Shown piece by piece: positions 50,001-61,200 of a stretch of 64,000 nt of DNA. How positions within the stretch are numbered: position 1 is the first letter of the stretch; the number at the start of each line of letters is the position of its first letter. This stretch comes from Proales similis (lineage: Eukaryota; Rotifera; Eurotatoria; Ploima; Proalidae): NCBI GenBank assembly GCA_019059635.1, contig JAGVRJ010000002.1, positions 2,790,001-2,854,000 on the forward strand. The letters run 5' to 3'. The position numbers and the translations under genes were made by a program. Below the pieces are notes generated by a model. The model worked only from the letters and a program-made list of their open reading frames with translations. It did no database searches and was not told the origin of the DNA.

Positions 50001-53000
50001 GCCCGTGAAATTACGCTCTCTGTTCGCAGTCAACTCAGTCCTCGACTGCCGCAGCTGCTCAACCAGCTTGAAGCATACAGTGATTCAGTCGGCATCTTGA
50101 ACTATGGCATTAGTTCGTCCACAGTGGAAGAAGTGTTTCTAAGGTAACCTGCTCAATCAAGTCGAGCTTGCAACGATAAATCTCATCGCGATTTCGATTC
50201 TCAGAATCGGTGACATTGATCTAGGAGGAGAGAACTCGGACGGAAAGAAGAACATCAAGAGCCGGGAAGCCTTGTCGAATGGTAATGAAAGCAATTCTGT
50301 CGAAGAAGGAAATTAGGCGCTTTTAACTGGAGTTCAATTAGCCTTTGATCGTAAAGTCTTTAAACCGATCACTGGAGTGAGACTTTGGCTCGGACAAGTC
50401 TGGGCGTTATTCGTCAAGCGTTTGCTTATATTCATCCGGCGCTATATAATCGCGTTGAGTTTCGTCGTTCTTCCTGTTGCTCTTCACGCAGTCGCAGCGT
50501 CTATCATTCCGTCGGCGTCAAATCTGTTCATAGGCGCATTAAACGCCATCCTAGGCAGGCAACAGCGGCCTGAGAATACGCTCGACATTGGCAATTACGG
50601 ATCGCAGGTGCTGCCAATCTACATCAAAGCGGACGAAGCAGTGCGCAGCGAGTACAAGAAAAAGATTTGGGAGTTTTTCAACGACAAGTACGGCAAATCA
50701 GTTGAACTGTTGGATGTGGAAGACGTGGATGTTGACGATTACGTTTACACCAAGCGAAAAGAGAGCATTTTGAATTTGATCGGCAAATACTTGTTCGGCT
50801 TGTCTATTGAGATAACCAGCATTACCAAAATAGTCGGCTTTTCAAACAGTTTAATATTTCACGGAGACGCTTCAATATTGAACGCAATCAACGAGTTTTT
50901 ATTCTCCCAAGTATCTGACAAGAACCACACGGTGAAGGCGATCAACGCTCCGATTCGAGTGCCTGATCAAGACTTTTCGACTCTTAATCTGACCGGACTT
51001 GATGTGCTCAACTGCATGGAAGCTATTCCGTTCTCCTTCCTCGACTTTATTTACGGCATTCTGATCGCATTCGTGATCAGCATCTCGACCATCCACATGG
51101 TGCGCGAGAAGCGCAACGGGTCCAAGTCGCTGCAGCTGCTGTCGGGCACGCCCTACGCCGTCTACTGGCTGGCCAACCTGCTCTTTGAGATGACGCTCTA
51201 CGTCCTGATCGCCGGCCTGCTCGTCCTCTCGCTCAAGATCGTCGTGCTCGCCTCGGACAACCGCAGCAACGACACGTTCGTGCTCGGCGAGGACGGCCTC
51301 ACTCTCTTCTATCTGTTCGTCTTCCTGGTCATAACCGCCTTCTCGTGGGCCACGCTCGCCTACGTCTGGTCGTACTTGTTCAAGTCGGACATCATCTCGT
51401 TCGTGGTGCTCTTCCTCGTCCTCTCGTTCATGACGCTCGTCGACATGGTCTTTGTGTTTGTGCGTCTCTTCAGCCGCTCGTTTCAGATGGCCTCGGCGGC
51501 CGCCGGCCAGAAGGTCGAGCCCTCGTTCGTCTACAACCTCATCACCGCCCTGCGCACCGTCTTCGTCGCCCTCTTTCCGAACATCGCCGCCAAGCGCGCC
51601 GTCTACAACCTGAAGCTGCAGCGGGCGCCTCTCTGCGCCACCGTCCTCAACGGCTTCTTCGCCGAGGAGCTCAGCAGCAGCGCGGCTGGCTTCGATTTCA
51701 ACGAGCCTGGCATCGGCAAAATGGTTCTGCTCAATCTGGCCAACCTGCTCGTTTGCCTTTTGATCATATTTCTCTGGGAGAACAAGTTCTTTCGCCGCGT
51801 CGGCTCCCTATTGTGCCCGGTTGGTAGACTTCCAGTCAAAAACGAGTCCAAGGTAAATCGAAGTTCTTTTCAAATCAGTCTTCCAAGATACTAAACTGTT
51901 TTCCAAAAAGCTCGAAGAGGATGTTCTCGGCGAGGCGCGTCGAGTGGCAGGTCTAAGGCTGGAATCAGCAAGTCAAAGAGAACCAGTTATAGTCAAAGAT
52001 CTAGTCAAAATGTACAAAAAGGCGGGCCGTCGTTTCGCCGCTGTCAACCGGCTGAGCTTTGGCGTCGAGCCGACTGAATGCTTTGGGTAAAGAGTCTACG
52101 ATTGAAAAGAGCTCAACTCTTTTAATCTTGAGTTTAAGGCTGCTCGGCCTTAACGGGGCAGGAAAAACGACTTCCATCCAGATCATGACCGGGCAAGAAG
52201 AAGCCAACGATGGCCAAGTGTTTGTCAACGGCTACAATATCCGCACCCAGCGGCTCAAAGCAATCAACAGTCTCGGCTTCTGTCCTCAGTTCGACTATTT
52301 GCCGGAATTTCTGACCGTCGAGCAGAGTTTGCTTCTATTTGCCTCTCTTCGAGGAATACCGCGCTCGCTGGCCAAGACGATTGTCACCGAGTTCATGGCC
52401 GCGTTTCGTCTTTCTGAATTCGCCAACAAACTTGTTCAGAACCTGAGCGGCGGCAACAAGCGAAAGGTCAGCTCGGCAATTGCGTTCATCGGCTCACCGA
52501 AGACTGTCGTTCTGGACGAGGTTGGCTATTTCCGTCGCTAATTCTCGGGCTAGGAAATTTTAACCAACCGTTTTTTTCAGCCCACTTCAGGCATGGACCC
52601 GGCCGCTCGTCGATATCTATGGAATGTGATCAAGAAAGCGCGCGACACTGGCATGACAATCATCCTCACCACTCACAGGTAATCCAAAACTCACTGAATC
52701 GGCTCTCAGTCAGCTTCAATCATTCGGTTCATCAGCATGGAAGAGTGCGAGGCCTTGTGCACTAAATTGGGCATCATGGTTGCCGGCCAGTTTCAATGCT
52801 TTGGCAATATTCAGCATTTAAAGAGCAAATTCGGCAAAGGCTACAGTCTGACCATCAAGTGTCACACAGACCTGGAAACGGGCGACATATCGGCACAGCG
52901 CAACATCATGAACGTGAACGCAGTCAAGGCCTTTGTCGAGGACCGCATTCCGAACGCGACGCTCACCGACGAGCAGCAGCAGACGCTCTTTTTCCAGATC

Positions 53001-53276
53001 ACTTTCGATCGAGCCGCCTCCCATCACCAGCTGAGCATTGCGCAAATATTTGCTTTGATCGAGGCAGCAAAGACTTCGCTCAGTATTGAAACCTATTCAC
53101 TTTCGCAAACTTCGTTGGAACAAGTATTTCTCAACTTCGCTAGACAAGCTAATCAAAACGAAACAAGAAGTGTGACGATACCGCTGCTGCCCCAACACAA
53201 TCGAGCATTTGTTGTCTCCAACAATCCAATCGGAAATTACAAAAAGAATGACGAGTTCGCTGTGGAGCATTTTTAA
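47097..53276 (+). CDS. ABCA-subfamily full transporter
   Basis: Many exons with short introns give a complete ABCA layout. The ATG at 47097 ([13 protein letters not shown]) starts TM1 and a first extracellular domain. TMD1 ([14 protein letters not shown]-type helices, ITEKETKMK elbow) runs to about 48.9 kb. NBD1 has Walker [11 protein letters not shown]-loop [14 protein letters not shown], signature [15 protein letters not shown], Walker [14 protein letters not shown] and H-loop [12 protein letters not shown]2 (from about 50.4 kb) has its own extracellular loop. NBD2 has [50 protein letters not shown] and [12 protein letters not shown]. The C-terminal regulatory region ends at 53276. Both ATPase sites look intact. 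ABCA proteins move lipids across membranes (family knowledge). Three internal blocks are almost identical to the inverted paralogue at 58.2-62.8 kb. Poly(A) signal AATAAA at about 53387. Confidence 0.92.
49635..50028 (+). repeat. Conversion-like tract 1 (NBD1 signature to C-lobe), ABCA copy A
   Basis: 394 bp nearly identical, inverted, to 60137-60530 (one mismatch noticed: CGAAAC versus CGCAAC). Both edges are abrupt. Confidence 0.88.
51055..51782 (+). repeat. Conversion-like tract 2 (TMD2), ABCA copy A
   Basis: 728 bp nearly identical, inverted, to 58584-59311 with only a few substitutions (for example Ala/Ser in LIAGLL). Very rich in C/G-ending codons compared with the exon sequence just upstream. 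Confidence 0.88.
52884..53056 (+). repeat. Conversion-like tract 3 (C-terminal region), ABCA copy A
   Basis: 173 bp identical by eye, inverted, to 58296-58468, coding for the [20 protein letters not shown] segment and what follows. Confidence 0.85.
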
Positions 53277-53820
53277 TCGAGAATGTGAGAACTTGAAGTA
53301 ATTCATCAGAATTTGATTTGTTTTTTTTTTAATTCAATTTTTTATTTTCGTCGCCAGAACTCTGCGAATCACTTCTGAATTGAAAAATAAATATTTCAAT
53401 TGCTTCCTGTGTGGCATCTCTATTGCCGGTTGAGTTAAGAGTACAATTGTCTACTTGAGAGCCCAGCAATCGGCTTTCGCTTACCTTTAAGTTTTCAAAC
53501 TTTTGACTGGGTCTGTTTTTATTCGTCTCTCTAGGATAAATACTGCGCTAGCTGTCCAAGGCCATTGTCACGCAGTTCAAGGACGCGAGCTTTTTAAAAT
53601 TCGATCATTTTCTAAATCCCACCAATCGTCTCTTTTGGTCTAATTTAATTGAAAAATTCCGATTGCGATCAGTATCATCTACCAGTCTAGAAAAAGTGTT
53701 TCAGAAAGCTCTAGTCTGCTAGTTGGTTCGATTGTTTTTTATTCTTCTAAAGTTTTAGTTCATGCGTGTCATTGTTGCTATTTTTAATTTGAAATGGGGC
53801 AAAAGTACTGGTTGGTCTCA
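53277..53820. other. Convergent 3' UTRs
   Basis: 3' ends of ABCA (+; AATAAA about 53387) and the first four-TM gene (-). No coding sequence seen. Confidence 0.55.
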
Positions 53821-54583
53821 TCATCGACCCATGCCGACTCGTCTTCCTCTTCGACCTCTGCCGCTTGAACGGAATCCCATTTTAAAGTTGACCACCCCGA
53901 CATAGACTATGTGGACGTAGAACGATACCACGCCCAACACAATCATTATAATGTTCAAGAAGAACATATTTTTGTTCGATTCGGCAACTATACCACCAAG
54001 GCTGTTGCTTATCGGTGTGACTGTTAAAATAATGCCCATGAAATTGATCATCACGAACGATAGAAAGTTGAAAAATGCGCTCATTGAAATGAAGAGTCTT
54101 GAAATCGAGACTTTTGAATAGCTCACATTCAGAACTAGTTTGTTGGATTAATTTAAGCTTTGATTTTTAGGGTATTGTTTTTAAATTAAACTCACTTGTA
54201 TAAACGATAAAGCAGGGAGCAACTGAGCATCCCAAAGCACCCCAAATACCATGACCGACAAAAAAAAATGGACCTTTGGTAACAATTAGGGCAATTTGAA
54301 GACCAATGCAGGCAAAATTGATCAAGAAGATCAAAACGCAGATCACAATTGCAAAGGCTTTTGGGAACTTCTCCTTGGCTTTTGCATCCAGCTGCTCTTT
54401 TGTCATCGGAGGAGGAACAATAATAGCAGTTCCAGCAGGCATTGCACCACCAATCACCATCGGCTGACCATTATAACCCATTCCATAGGGCTGTGGCTGA
54501 ACGAACATCTGATTAGGCATTTGTTGTCCCCCTGTAATAAAGTTATTTTGGAATCCATTCGGCTGGCCTTGGTTTGAATTCAT
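53821..54583 (-). CDS. Four-TM protein, tandem copy 1 (MARVEL/tetraspan-like)
   Basis: Two exons (ATG 54583, intron of about 60 bp). The N-terminus is Gln/Asn/Gly/Pro-rich (MNSNQGQPNGFQNN...). A helix with PPPMTKEQLDAKAKEKFPKA leads into TM1, then IALIVTKGPFFFVGHGIWG (family-diagnostic loop into TM2), TM3 and TM4. The C-terminus is an Arg/Gly tail (SSGRGRRGRRVGMGR). The four-helix layout resembles MARVEL/CD20-type tetraspan proteins, but I cannot name the family. It is the most diverged of the three tandem copies. An ATG-initiated 82-codon ORF ends only 22 bp upstream. Confidence 0.72.
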
Positions 54584-54605
54584 TTTGTTTCTTTGATTTC
54601 TGTTT

Positions 54606-54854
54606 TCAATTTTGACTTGAACCGTCAAATAAATCGGTTTGGCAATGAGAATTTAAACCGTTTTGAGTTCGACTTGCTGTTCGATCAGCATTGGCCGGAT
54701 TGATGCCATAGGCAGCAATAAGACGCTTCTCGCTCATTGAACTGAGTTTCTGTGATTTCGGTCCTTTTTTTTGCGTCAACTGCAATCGGTAAAAAAGCGT
54801 TAGTCTTAGGGCAAATATACTCGTTTCTAACCGCATGAAAACATTTTCACCCAT
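54606..54854 (-). CDS. Hypothetical 82-codon ORF just upstream of four-TM copy 1
   Basis: A true ATG at 54854 opens 82 codons (contains MSEKRLIAAYGINPANADRT) and stops 22 bp before the ATG of the four-TM gene on the same strand. It could be an upstream ORF, a member of a dicistronic transcript, or chance. No known domain. Confidence 0.25.
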   Translation of the reverse strand: MGENVFMRLETSIFALRLTLFYRLQLTQKKGPKSQKLSSMSEKRLIAAYGINPANADRTASRTQNGLNSHCQTDLFDGSSQN

Positions 54855-55224
54855 ACTTCTCTTATATTGCTTCAGAAATGAGCCAAAATTAGGAAAAGTT
54901 TAATTGACGCAAATCGCAAGTGCTGAAGATATAAACATAATAAGCGTTTTAGCGCCACGCCATTTAATTTTTCAAAAAAAATAAAACTGCCTTGAGGTGC
55001 ATTTTGCATTTTGGTGGGACTTTAAGCGGAGTTTCTGCGCAAGTTGAAAAAGCCTTAATTAAAGTTCAATTTTGCTCTGCTATCGAAACATCCAACCGAA
55101 GCCAATTTGAAAACGATTTAAATAAATTGACTGAAACGATTGGATAAAATTGAGTTTATTTAAGGTCTATAAATATCATTTTAACTGCTCTTGAAAGCTT
55201 CATTTCAGAATTTCGGCTCTCTTT
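54855..55224. other. Intergenic
   Basis: About 370 bp between tandem four-TM genes; nothing recognisable. Confidence 0.5.
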
Positions 55225-55972
55225 TTAGTAGGTGGTTATTCTCCTTCCTCCTCCAACACTCAGTCCAAGTGCAACAAGATAGGCCATGTGAGAAAATAGC
55301 GTAATCACAGCCAGAACAATCATAACGATATTTATGGGAAACATTTGTTGGTTGGTTTCGCTTATGACGCCCTCTGCTTGTGATGGTCCCTGGGTCATCG
55401 TATGGGTCACTACAATTCCCATAATATTTATGATGATAATCGCACCGGACGTCAGGAATCCTAGGCCGGCGACAAAGGCTGTTAATCTCATTTTATTTAA
55501 CGAAGGGCTTTTAACTATTTAAGAAAATAAATTAAAATGTGAAAACTTTTGAAGAGTTTGCTTCTAACTTACGCACAAACAGGGCAACACCGGCCACAAG
55601 CAGAAGGACACAGCCGCCCCAAATGCCATGGCCAATGAAAAAGAACGGTCCTTTTGTTACTATTAGAGCGATCTGAAGGGCGATCCAAGCCACCGCCACA
55701 AGGATGAGGAGAATAGAGAATCCGATCGCAAACTTTTTTGGATAGCGATCTTTTATTCTCTGATCGAGCTGTTCTCTGGTCATGGGCGCGGGTACTACTA
55801 TAGCTGTGGGCTGCATTCCACTGTAGCCACCATATCCGATCACCATCGGCTGCGCCCCCGGACCTGTTCCAAAGAATTGTGGTTGCCCAAACATATTCTG
55901 CTGATTATTGGCTTGTCCTTGATTCATCGATGGATTGAAGCCAAAATTCTGATTCTGCTGAGTTGAATCCAT
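55225..55972 (-). CDS. Four-TM protein, tandem copy 2
   Basis: ATG 55972 (MDSTQQNQNFGFNP), Gln/Asn/Gly-rich N-terminus, PAPMTREQLDQRIKDRYPKK before TM1, then IALIVTKGPFFFIGHGIWGG. A short intron ends before TTAAAAGCCC and the second exon supplies TM3, an extracellular loop (SQAEGVISETNQQMFPINI) and TM4, ending SVGGGRRITTY at 55225. Close to copy 3 in sequence, exon structure and length, indicating recent tandem duplication. Function unknown. Confidence 0.8.
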
Positions 55973-56975
55973 TTTTATCCCTTTTCTTTTCCTTTCTTTT
56001 CCAAATTAGGCTCGGTGAACCACGGCAGTTTTAAAATTTTTGGCAGTTTTAAAAGTTTTCTGCTTCTTGTTTTTTACTTTTCAAATTAGGCTGGGTAATT
56101 CGCGGCAGTTCAAAGAAAAACCTTAAGTACTCGGCTTCTGATGACGCACGTAATGAACTGTACCAATGTCGCACCGAATCGTCAGGGAAACAGGCAAGAA
56201 AGTCTGACTATTGACGCAATCAAGCTTGCCTTAATTGTCGGTAAAGTGCCTTATTTCGCATAATTTTTGGATATATTTGGGGGAGTGTGGATTGCCTCTG
56301 TTTTTAAAATCTATTTGTGTGGAAATGTTTCGCGTCTCAACTGCTAAAACAAACGTAAAAATTTTCTGATTGAATAAAACATGCTGTTTATTGATTGGTT
56401 AGTTTTGTTCTAGCCAACAAAAAAGCTAAAAAAGTTTGACGAATTTTATTTCTTGAAATAAATTGCGAAAATAATCGAGGTGAAAGTTTCACATTGATCA
56501 ATAACGAGCCTTGATCAGAGAAAAAGCACGATTGAAGCCGATTGAACTAAACATAAAATAAAAAAGCCGATTAAAATTATGGGATGAAATGAATTTTTCC
56601 ACAGAAAAAAGTTGAACTCTAAGCAAGGTCTTGGCCGACTCGATAAAAGCAAATATTTGCGCAGAGCTCAGCTGGTGATGGGAGGCGGCTCGATCGAAAG
56701 CGGTCGCTTAGTTCTTCTGTTCTTGAAGCTCAATCCGTACATCGAAGATTGGCGCAGATCAGTAAAGTAGGGAGCGCTTGCTCCTGAACTTAATGATGGC
56801 TTTTTCCATTAATTTCAAAGTCAATCCTGTTGTCGAACTTTTCAAACTGAAGTTTATTTGAGAAAGATTTGAGACGAAAACATCAATAACAAAAAATTTA
56901 TTCAGGGTCTAAAAACAAGGATTATGTTGCTCTTAAAACTTTCAGAGATAAAGGTCATTTGTGGGGACCAGCTTT
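55973..56975. other. Intergenic, with an ABCA relic
   Basis: About 1 kb. Contains the 3' side of copy 3 and a decayed ABCA-derived segment (listed separately). Repeated AAATTAGGCT-G-G-TGAA-type motifs occur at about 56003 and 56085. Confidence 0.5.
56610..56775 (-). pseudogene. Relic fragment of the ABCA paralogue
   Basis: 56630-56700 matches the 3' end of the inverted ABCA gene (about 58265-58353), with a stretch containing CTCAGCTGGTGATGGGAGGC. Directly beside it, GAAGCTCAATCCGTACATCG (about 56726) matches another part of that gene (about 60779). Two non-adjacent parts are joined, so it looks like a rearranged, dead copy. Confidence 0.6.
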
Positions 56976-57749
56976 TTAGTAAGCGACTATTCGGCGTCTA
57001 TTTCCGATTGCCATTCCGATTGCGACTACATAGGCCATGTGAGTAAATATGGAAATGAAAGCGAGAACGATCATGACAATATTTATGGGAAACATTTCCC
57101 GGTTGGATTCTCCAATCACGATACCCGAAGACATGCTTGTGGGCATTGAAAGAGTAATGAAGATTGCCATAAAATTGACGCCCACGATAATGCCTGACAT
57201 GAGAAATCCAAGGCCAGTGACAAATGCCGATGCTGTGGCTTTATTCATTGTCGGTTTGTTAGCTATTCAAGTAAAATCGAAATTCAAAATGAAGAAGTCA
57301 AGCGAGTTTGCCTCATTCTTACCGACATACAGGACGAATGCAGCCTCAAGCAGAAGGACACAACCGCCCCAAATGCCATGTCCGACGAAAAAGAACGGCC
57401 CCTTGGTTACTATTAGGGCGATCTGGAGACCGATCCAAGCCGCGCCCATCAGGATAATGAAAACGGCGAATCCGATGGCAAACTTTTTCGGAAAGCGCTC
57501 CTTTACTCTCTGGTCGAGCTGCTCTTTGCTCATCGGCGGGGGCAACACTATTGCTGTCGGCTGCATTCCACCGTAGCCACCATATCCTATGACAACCGGC
57601 TGTGCCACATAGCCTGTTCCATGGGGCTGCTGTTGTCCGTAAAAGTTCTGCTGGTAATTCGGCTGTCCATTGTAAAATTGATTTGCTTGTCCATTTTGAT
57701 TAAAAGCTTGATAAAAGCCAAAATTTTGGTTTTGCTGTGTCGAGTCCAT
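56976..57749 (-). CDS. Four-TM protein, tandem copy 3
   Basis: ATG 57749 (MDSTQQNQNFGFYQ). Gln/Asn/Gly/Tyr-rich N-terminus, then PPPMSKEQLDQRVKERFPKK, TM1, IALIVTKGPFFFVGHGIWGG, TM2. A short intron follows the LYVG donor, and exon 2 holds TM3, a loop with GIVIGESNREMFPINI, TM4 and the basic end GNRRRIVAY. Same architecture as copies 1 and 2; membrane organiser or channel-like roles are possible but unsupported. Confidence 0.8.
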
Positions 57750-58225
57750 TTTAATGGTCCATCAAAATAAGAATGTTTAAATAATTTAGGGAAACGTCGC
57801 CGTTAATCACTTTATTCATTAATGCTTCAAGGTCGATCCCAATCGTCAAGGAAACGAGCCAAGGAATGTACCTATTGCCGAAGGTAAAAATTCTACTTTT
57901 TTGCATAATTTAAAAAATTTTGACGGATCGAGAGTGGTATGCTCTCTTCAGTATTCCGTTATTTAAACATTTTTCTGGTTGGTGCTGTTCAAATAAAAAA
58001 TTGGCAATATTCGAATTTTTAACATAAGAGCACTTTGGTGGTTAATTTTGATTAACGTCAGCCAAGGACATTATTCAATAAAAATTTCCGTTGTGGTATT
58101 CCTCTGAAGAAAGTCTATACCGTAAATAATCAAGCTGAAAATAATCAAGTTTGTTCATAATAACTTGTCGGGCTTTTTATTAGTGAAAGTTATTTGAATT
58201 ATTAAAATCAAACTAGCCGGTCAAA
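57750..58225. other. Intergenic
   Basis: About 480 bp, AT-rich, between four-TM copy 3 and the inverted ABCA paralogue; nothing else recognisable. Confidence 0.5.
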
Positions 58226-61200
58226 TCATAAGGCAGAATTAGTTTTCTCAACAGAAAAAATTTGAATTTTAAGCAAAGACTTGGCTGACTCAATTAAAGC
58301 AAATATTTGCGCAATGCTCAGCTGGTGATGGGAGGCGGCTCGATCGAAAGTGATCTGGAAAAAGAGCGTCTGCTGCTGCTCGTCGGTGAGCGTCGCGTTC
58401 GGAATGCGGTCCTCGACAAAGGCCTTGACTGCGTTCACGTTCATGATGTTGCGCTGTGCCGATATGTCGTCTGTTTCGAATTCTATTGAGCTTGTTATTG
58501 TCAAAAGGAAAACCTCGGTACTTTTCGACTGCTGAGCTTTTTTAGAGCGGCCAATAAAGCAAGGCAATCGGTTACAAAGCGTTTTCTCCCAGAGAGATAT
58601 GATCAAAAGGCAAACGAGCAGGTTGGCCAGATTGAGCAGAACCATTTTGCCGATGCCAGGCTCGTTGAAATCGAAGCCAGCCGCGCTGCTGCTCAGCTCC
58701 TCGGCGAAGAAGCCGTTGAGGACGGTGGCGCAGAGAGGCGCCCGCTGCAGCTTCAGGTTGTAGACGGCGCGCTTGGCGGCGATGTTCGGAAAGAGGGCGA
58801 CGAAGACGGTCCGCAGGGCGGTGATGAGGTTGTAGACGAACGAGGGCTCGACCTTCTGGCCGGCGGCCGCCGAGGCCATCTGAAACGAGCGGCTGAAGAG
58901 ACGCACAAACACAAAGACCATGTCGACGAGCGTCATGAACGAGAGGACGAGGAAGAGCACCACGAACGAGATGATGTCCGACTTGAACAAGTACGACCAG
59001 ACGTAGGCGAGCGCGGCCCACGAGAAGGCGGTGATGACCAGGAAGACGAACAGATAGAAGAGAGTGAGGCCGTCCTCGCCGAGCACGAACGTGTCGTTGC
59101 TGCGGTTGTCCGAGGCGAGCACGACGATCTTGAGCGAGAGGACGAGCAGGCCGGAGATCAGGACGTAGAGCGTCATCTCAAAGAGCAGGTTGGCCAGCCA
59201 GTAGACGGCGTAGGGCGTGCCCGACAGCAGCTGCAGCGACTTGGACCCGTTGCGCTTCTCGCGCACCATGTGGATGGTCGAGATGCTGATCACGAATGCG
59301 ATCAGAATGCCAAAACTTATATCGACCATTGAAACCGGCACTAAATCTAAGCAGACTGCCACTGACGGAAGATGAAATATTCCGATTTTGACCGACTCTT
59401 GAACCTTAAACTTGGTTTCTTTGGTCTTAATTTGAATGTCTCCTTTTGCTGTTTTCAGTTCGCATTGCAGAGCTTTTGAATAGACAAATTCAGCGGCAAA
59501 GTTCTTGCTCTCTTTTACATACAGCTCAAGTTCCATACTTCCACGGCCTTCAACAATTCTAGCCAAAAACTCACTTTCCTTTTCAGTTATTCCCTCTTTT
59601 GAATTTGGGTTTAAACAATCAAGAAAAATTTCAAGCGAATTGGCTTTATGTTCTTGTCTGTTATGTTGCGTTTGAACAAATTCGATCTGGATCGACTGTG
59701 AGTCATAAAGCTTTTGACGCGAGTAATCCAGCTCGACTCTTTTGAAACCGTCATTTCGGAAATCTTGTAAGTTTTGGCTGCTCTTGTTCTGCACAAACAT
59801 TGTCCAAACAAATAATGCAAACGAGAGATACACCAGACGCTCCCATGACAAACTCAGAAACGTTTTCCATCTTGTGTGAATCAGTTTTTTCAAAAATTCT
59901 TTTCTGCTTGTTTGCCACTGCGATGCTAACTCTTCCATGCTATCGTCTTCTCCTCGATCGTCTTCTTCCCTGCTTTAAATAACTCCCAATTAGGATGTTC
60001 CTATCTGCACATGCTTTTAGTTACTTTGATTCGAGTAGATCATCCAAATAGGTTGACTTGACCTTGAAGCTGGACACTGCCATTTCCGATGAGCTCTTTT
60101 CAAGTTCGCTGATTAGCTGTTCAGCACCGGACTGAGTGCGAACAGAGAGCGTTATTTCACGGGCGTAGTTTGACTCGATGTTGGCCGCCTCGCCAGTGCA
60201 GCGTTCAACCAGCTGCTGGAACATGTGCTCGTCAAAGCCGGTGTCCTTGGTGATGATGATGCGATAGCCAGAGCCGAGCTGCTCCTTGAGGAAGAGCGGA
60301 CTGCCGCAGCATTTCACCTGGCCGTGGTTCATGATCGCAATGCGGTCGGAGAGCGCGTCCGCCTCTTCCATGTAGTGAGTTGTGAGGATGATGGTGCGGC
60401 CCTTTTTGTAGTTGCGAATGATCTCCCACAGAGCGCGTCGGTTGTAGGGGTCGAGTCCACTGGTCGGCTCGTCGAGAATGATCACTTTGGAGTCGCCCAT
60501 GAGCGCCATGGCCACTGCCAATCGTCGCTTTGTTCCTGCATCCAGCTTTTTTATTTTTGTGCAAAAAAAGTCACTCAAGCCAAATTCAGCGCTCAGAGTG
60601 CTGGCATCGCGAGATTCAGACTACTTGTCCAATAAGAGTGAGAACGCTTAAGCTAATTCGTGTTTAGTTACTCTGCTCATTGAAGCCAGCCTCAGATGCT
60701 GTTCAACGCTCAAGTGGTCCCACAATTCCATTTGGGCAGAGGCGAACCCTACCAGGTCTCTAGCTCTCTTATTTGTGAAGCTCAATCCGTACATCGTACT
60801 TTTGTGCATATAAGCATCAACACAGCCGGCCAAGGCACCGAACAATGCCGATTTTTCCGGTCGGCTCGATCCTTTTGAAAAAAAATCTCAATATTTAAAA
60901 GACAGGCAGGGAGAAATTCCTTACCTAGAATGGTTGTAATCTCATCTTCGAAACAAGCCAGATTGACGTCCAAGCAAACAGAGTCATTGTGCTTCTGTCA
61001 GTCGATATTCGGAATTGGAACTTGGCGTTGAATTTTTTCGGCATTTGCTTACCAATTTTAAATTTTGAATGAGAACACTTGCTTCTGAGGCTAATGATGG
61101 CTGATCCTTGTCGCGATTTTCATCGGCCGACTCGACTCGCTTATGACGTCTGAGTAATGAACGCCATGATCTGTTGGCACCAAATCCGATCGGCCGAACA

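Noticed and set aside
49611-51827. Alternative-frame ORFs of 109-160 codons inside ABCA exons
   Set aside because: Shadows in GC-rich converted tracts; the ABCA frame carries all the motifs.
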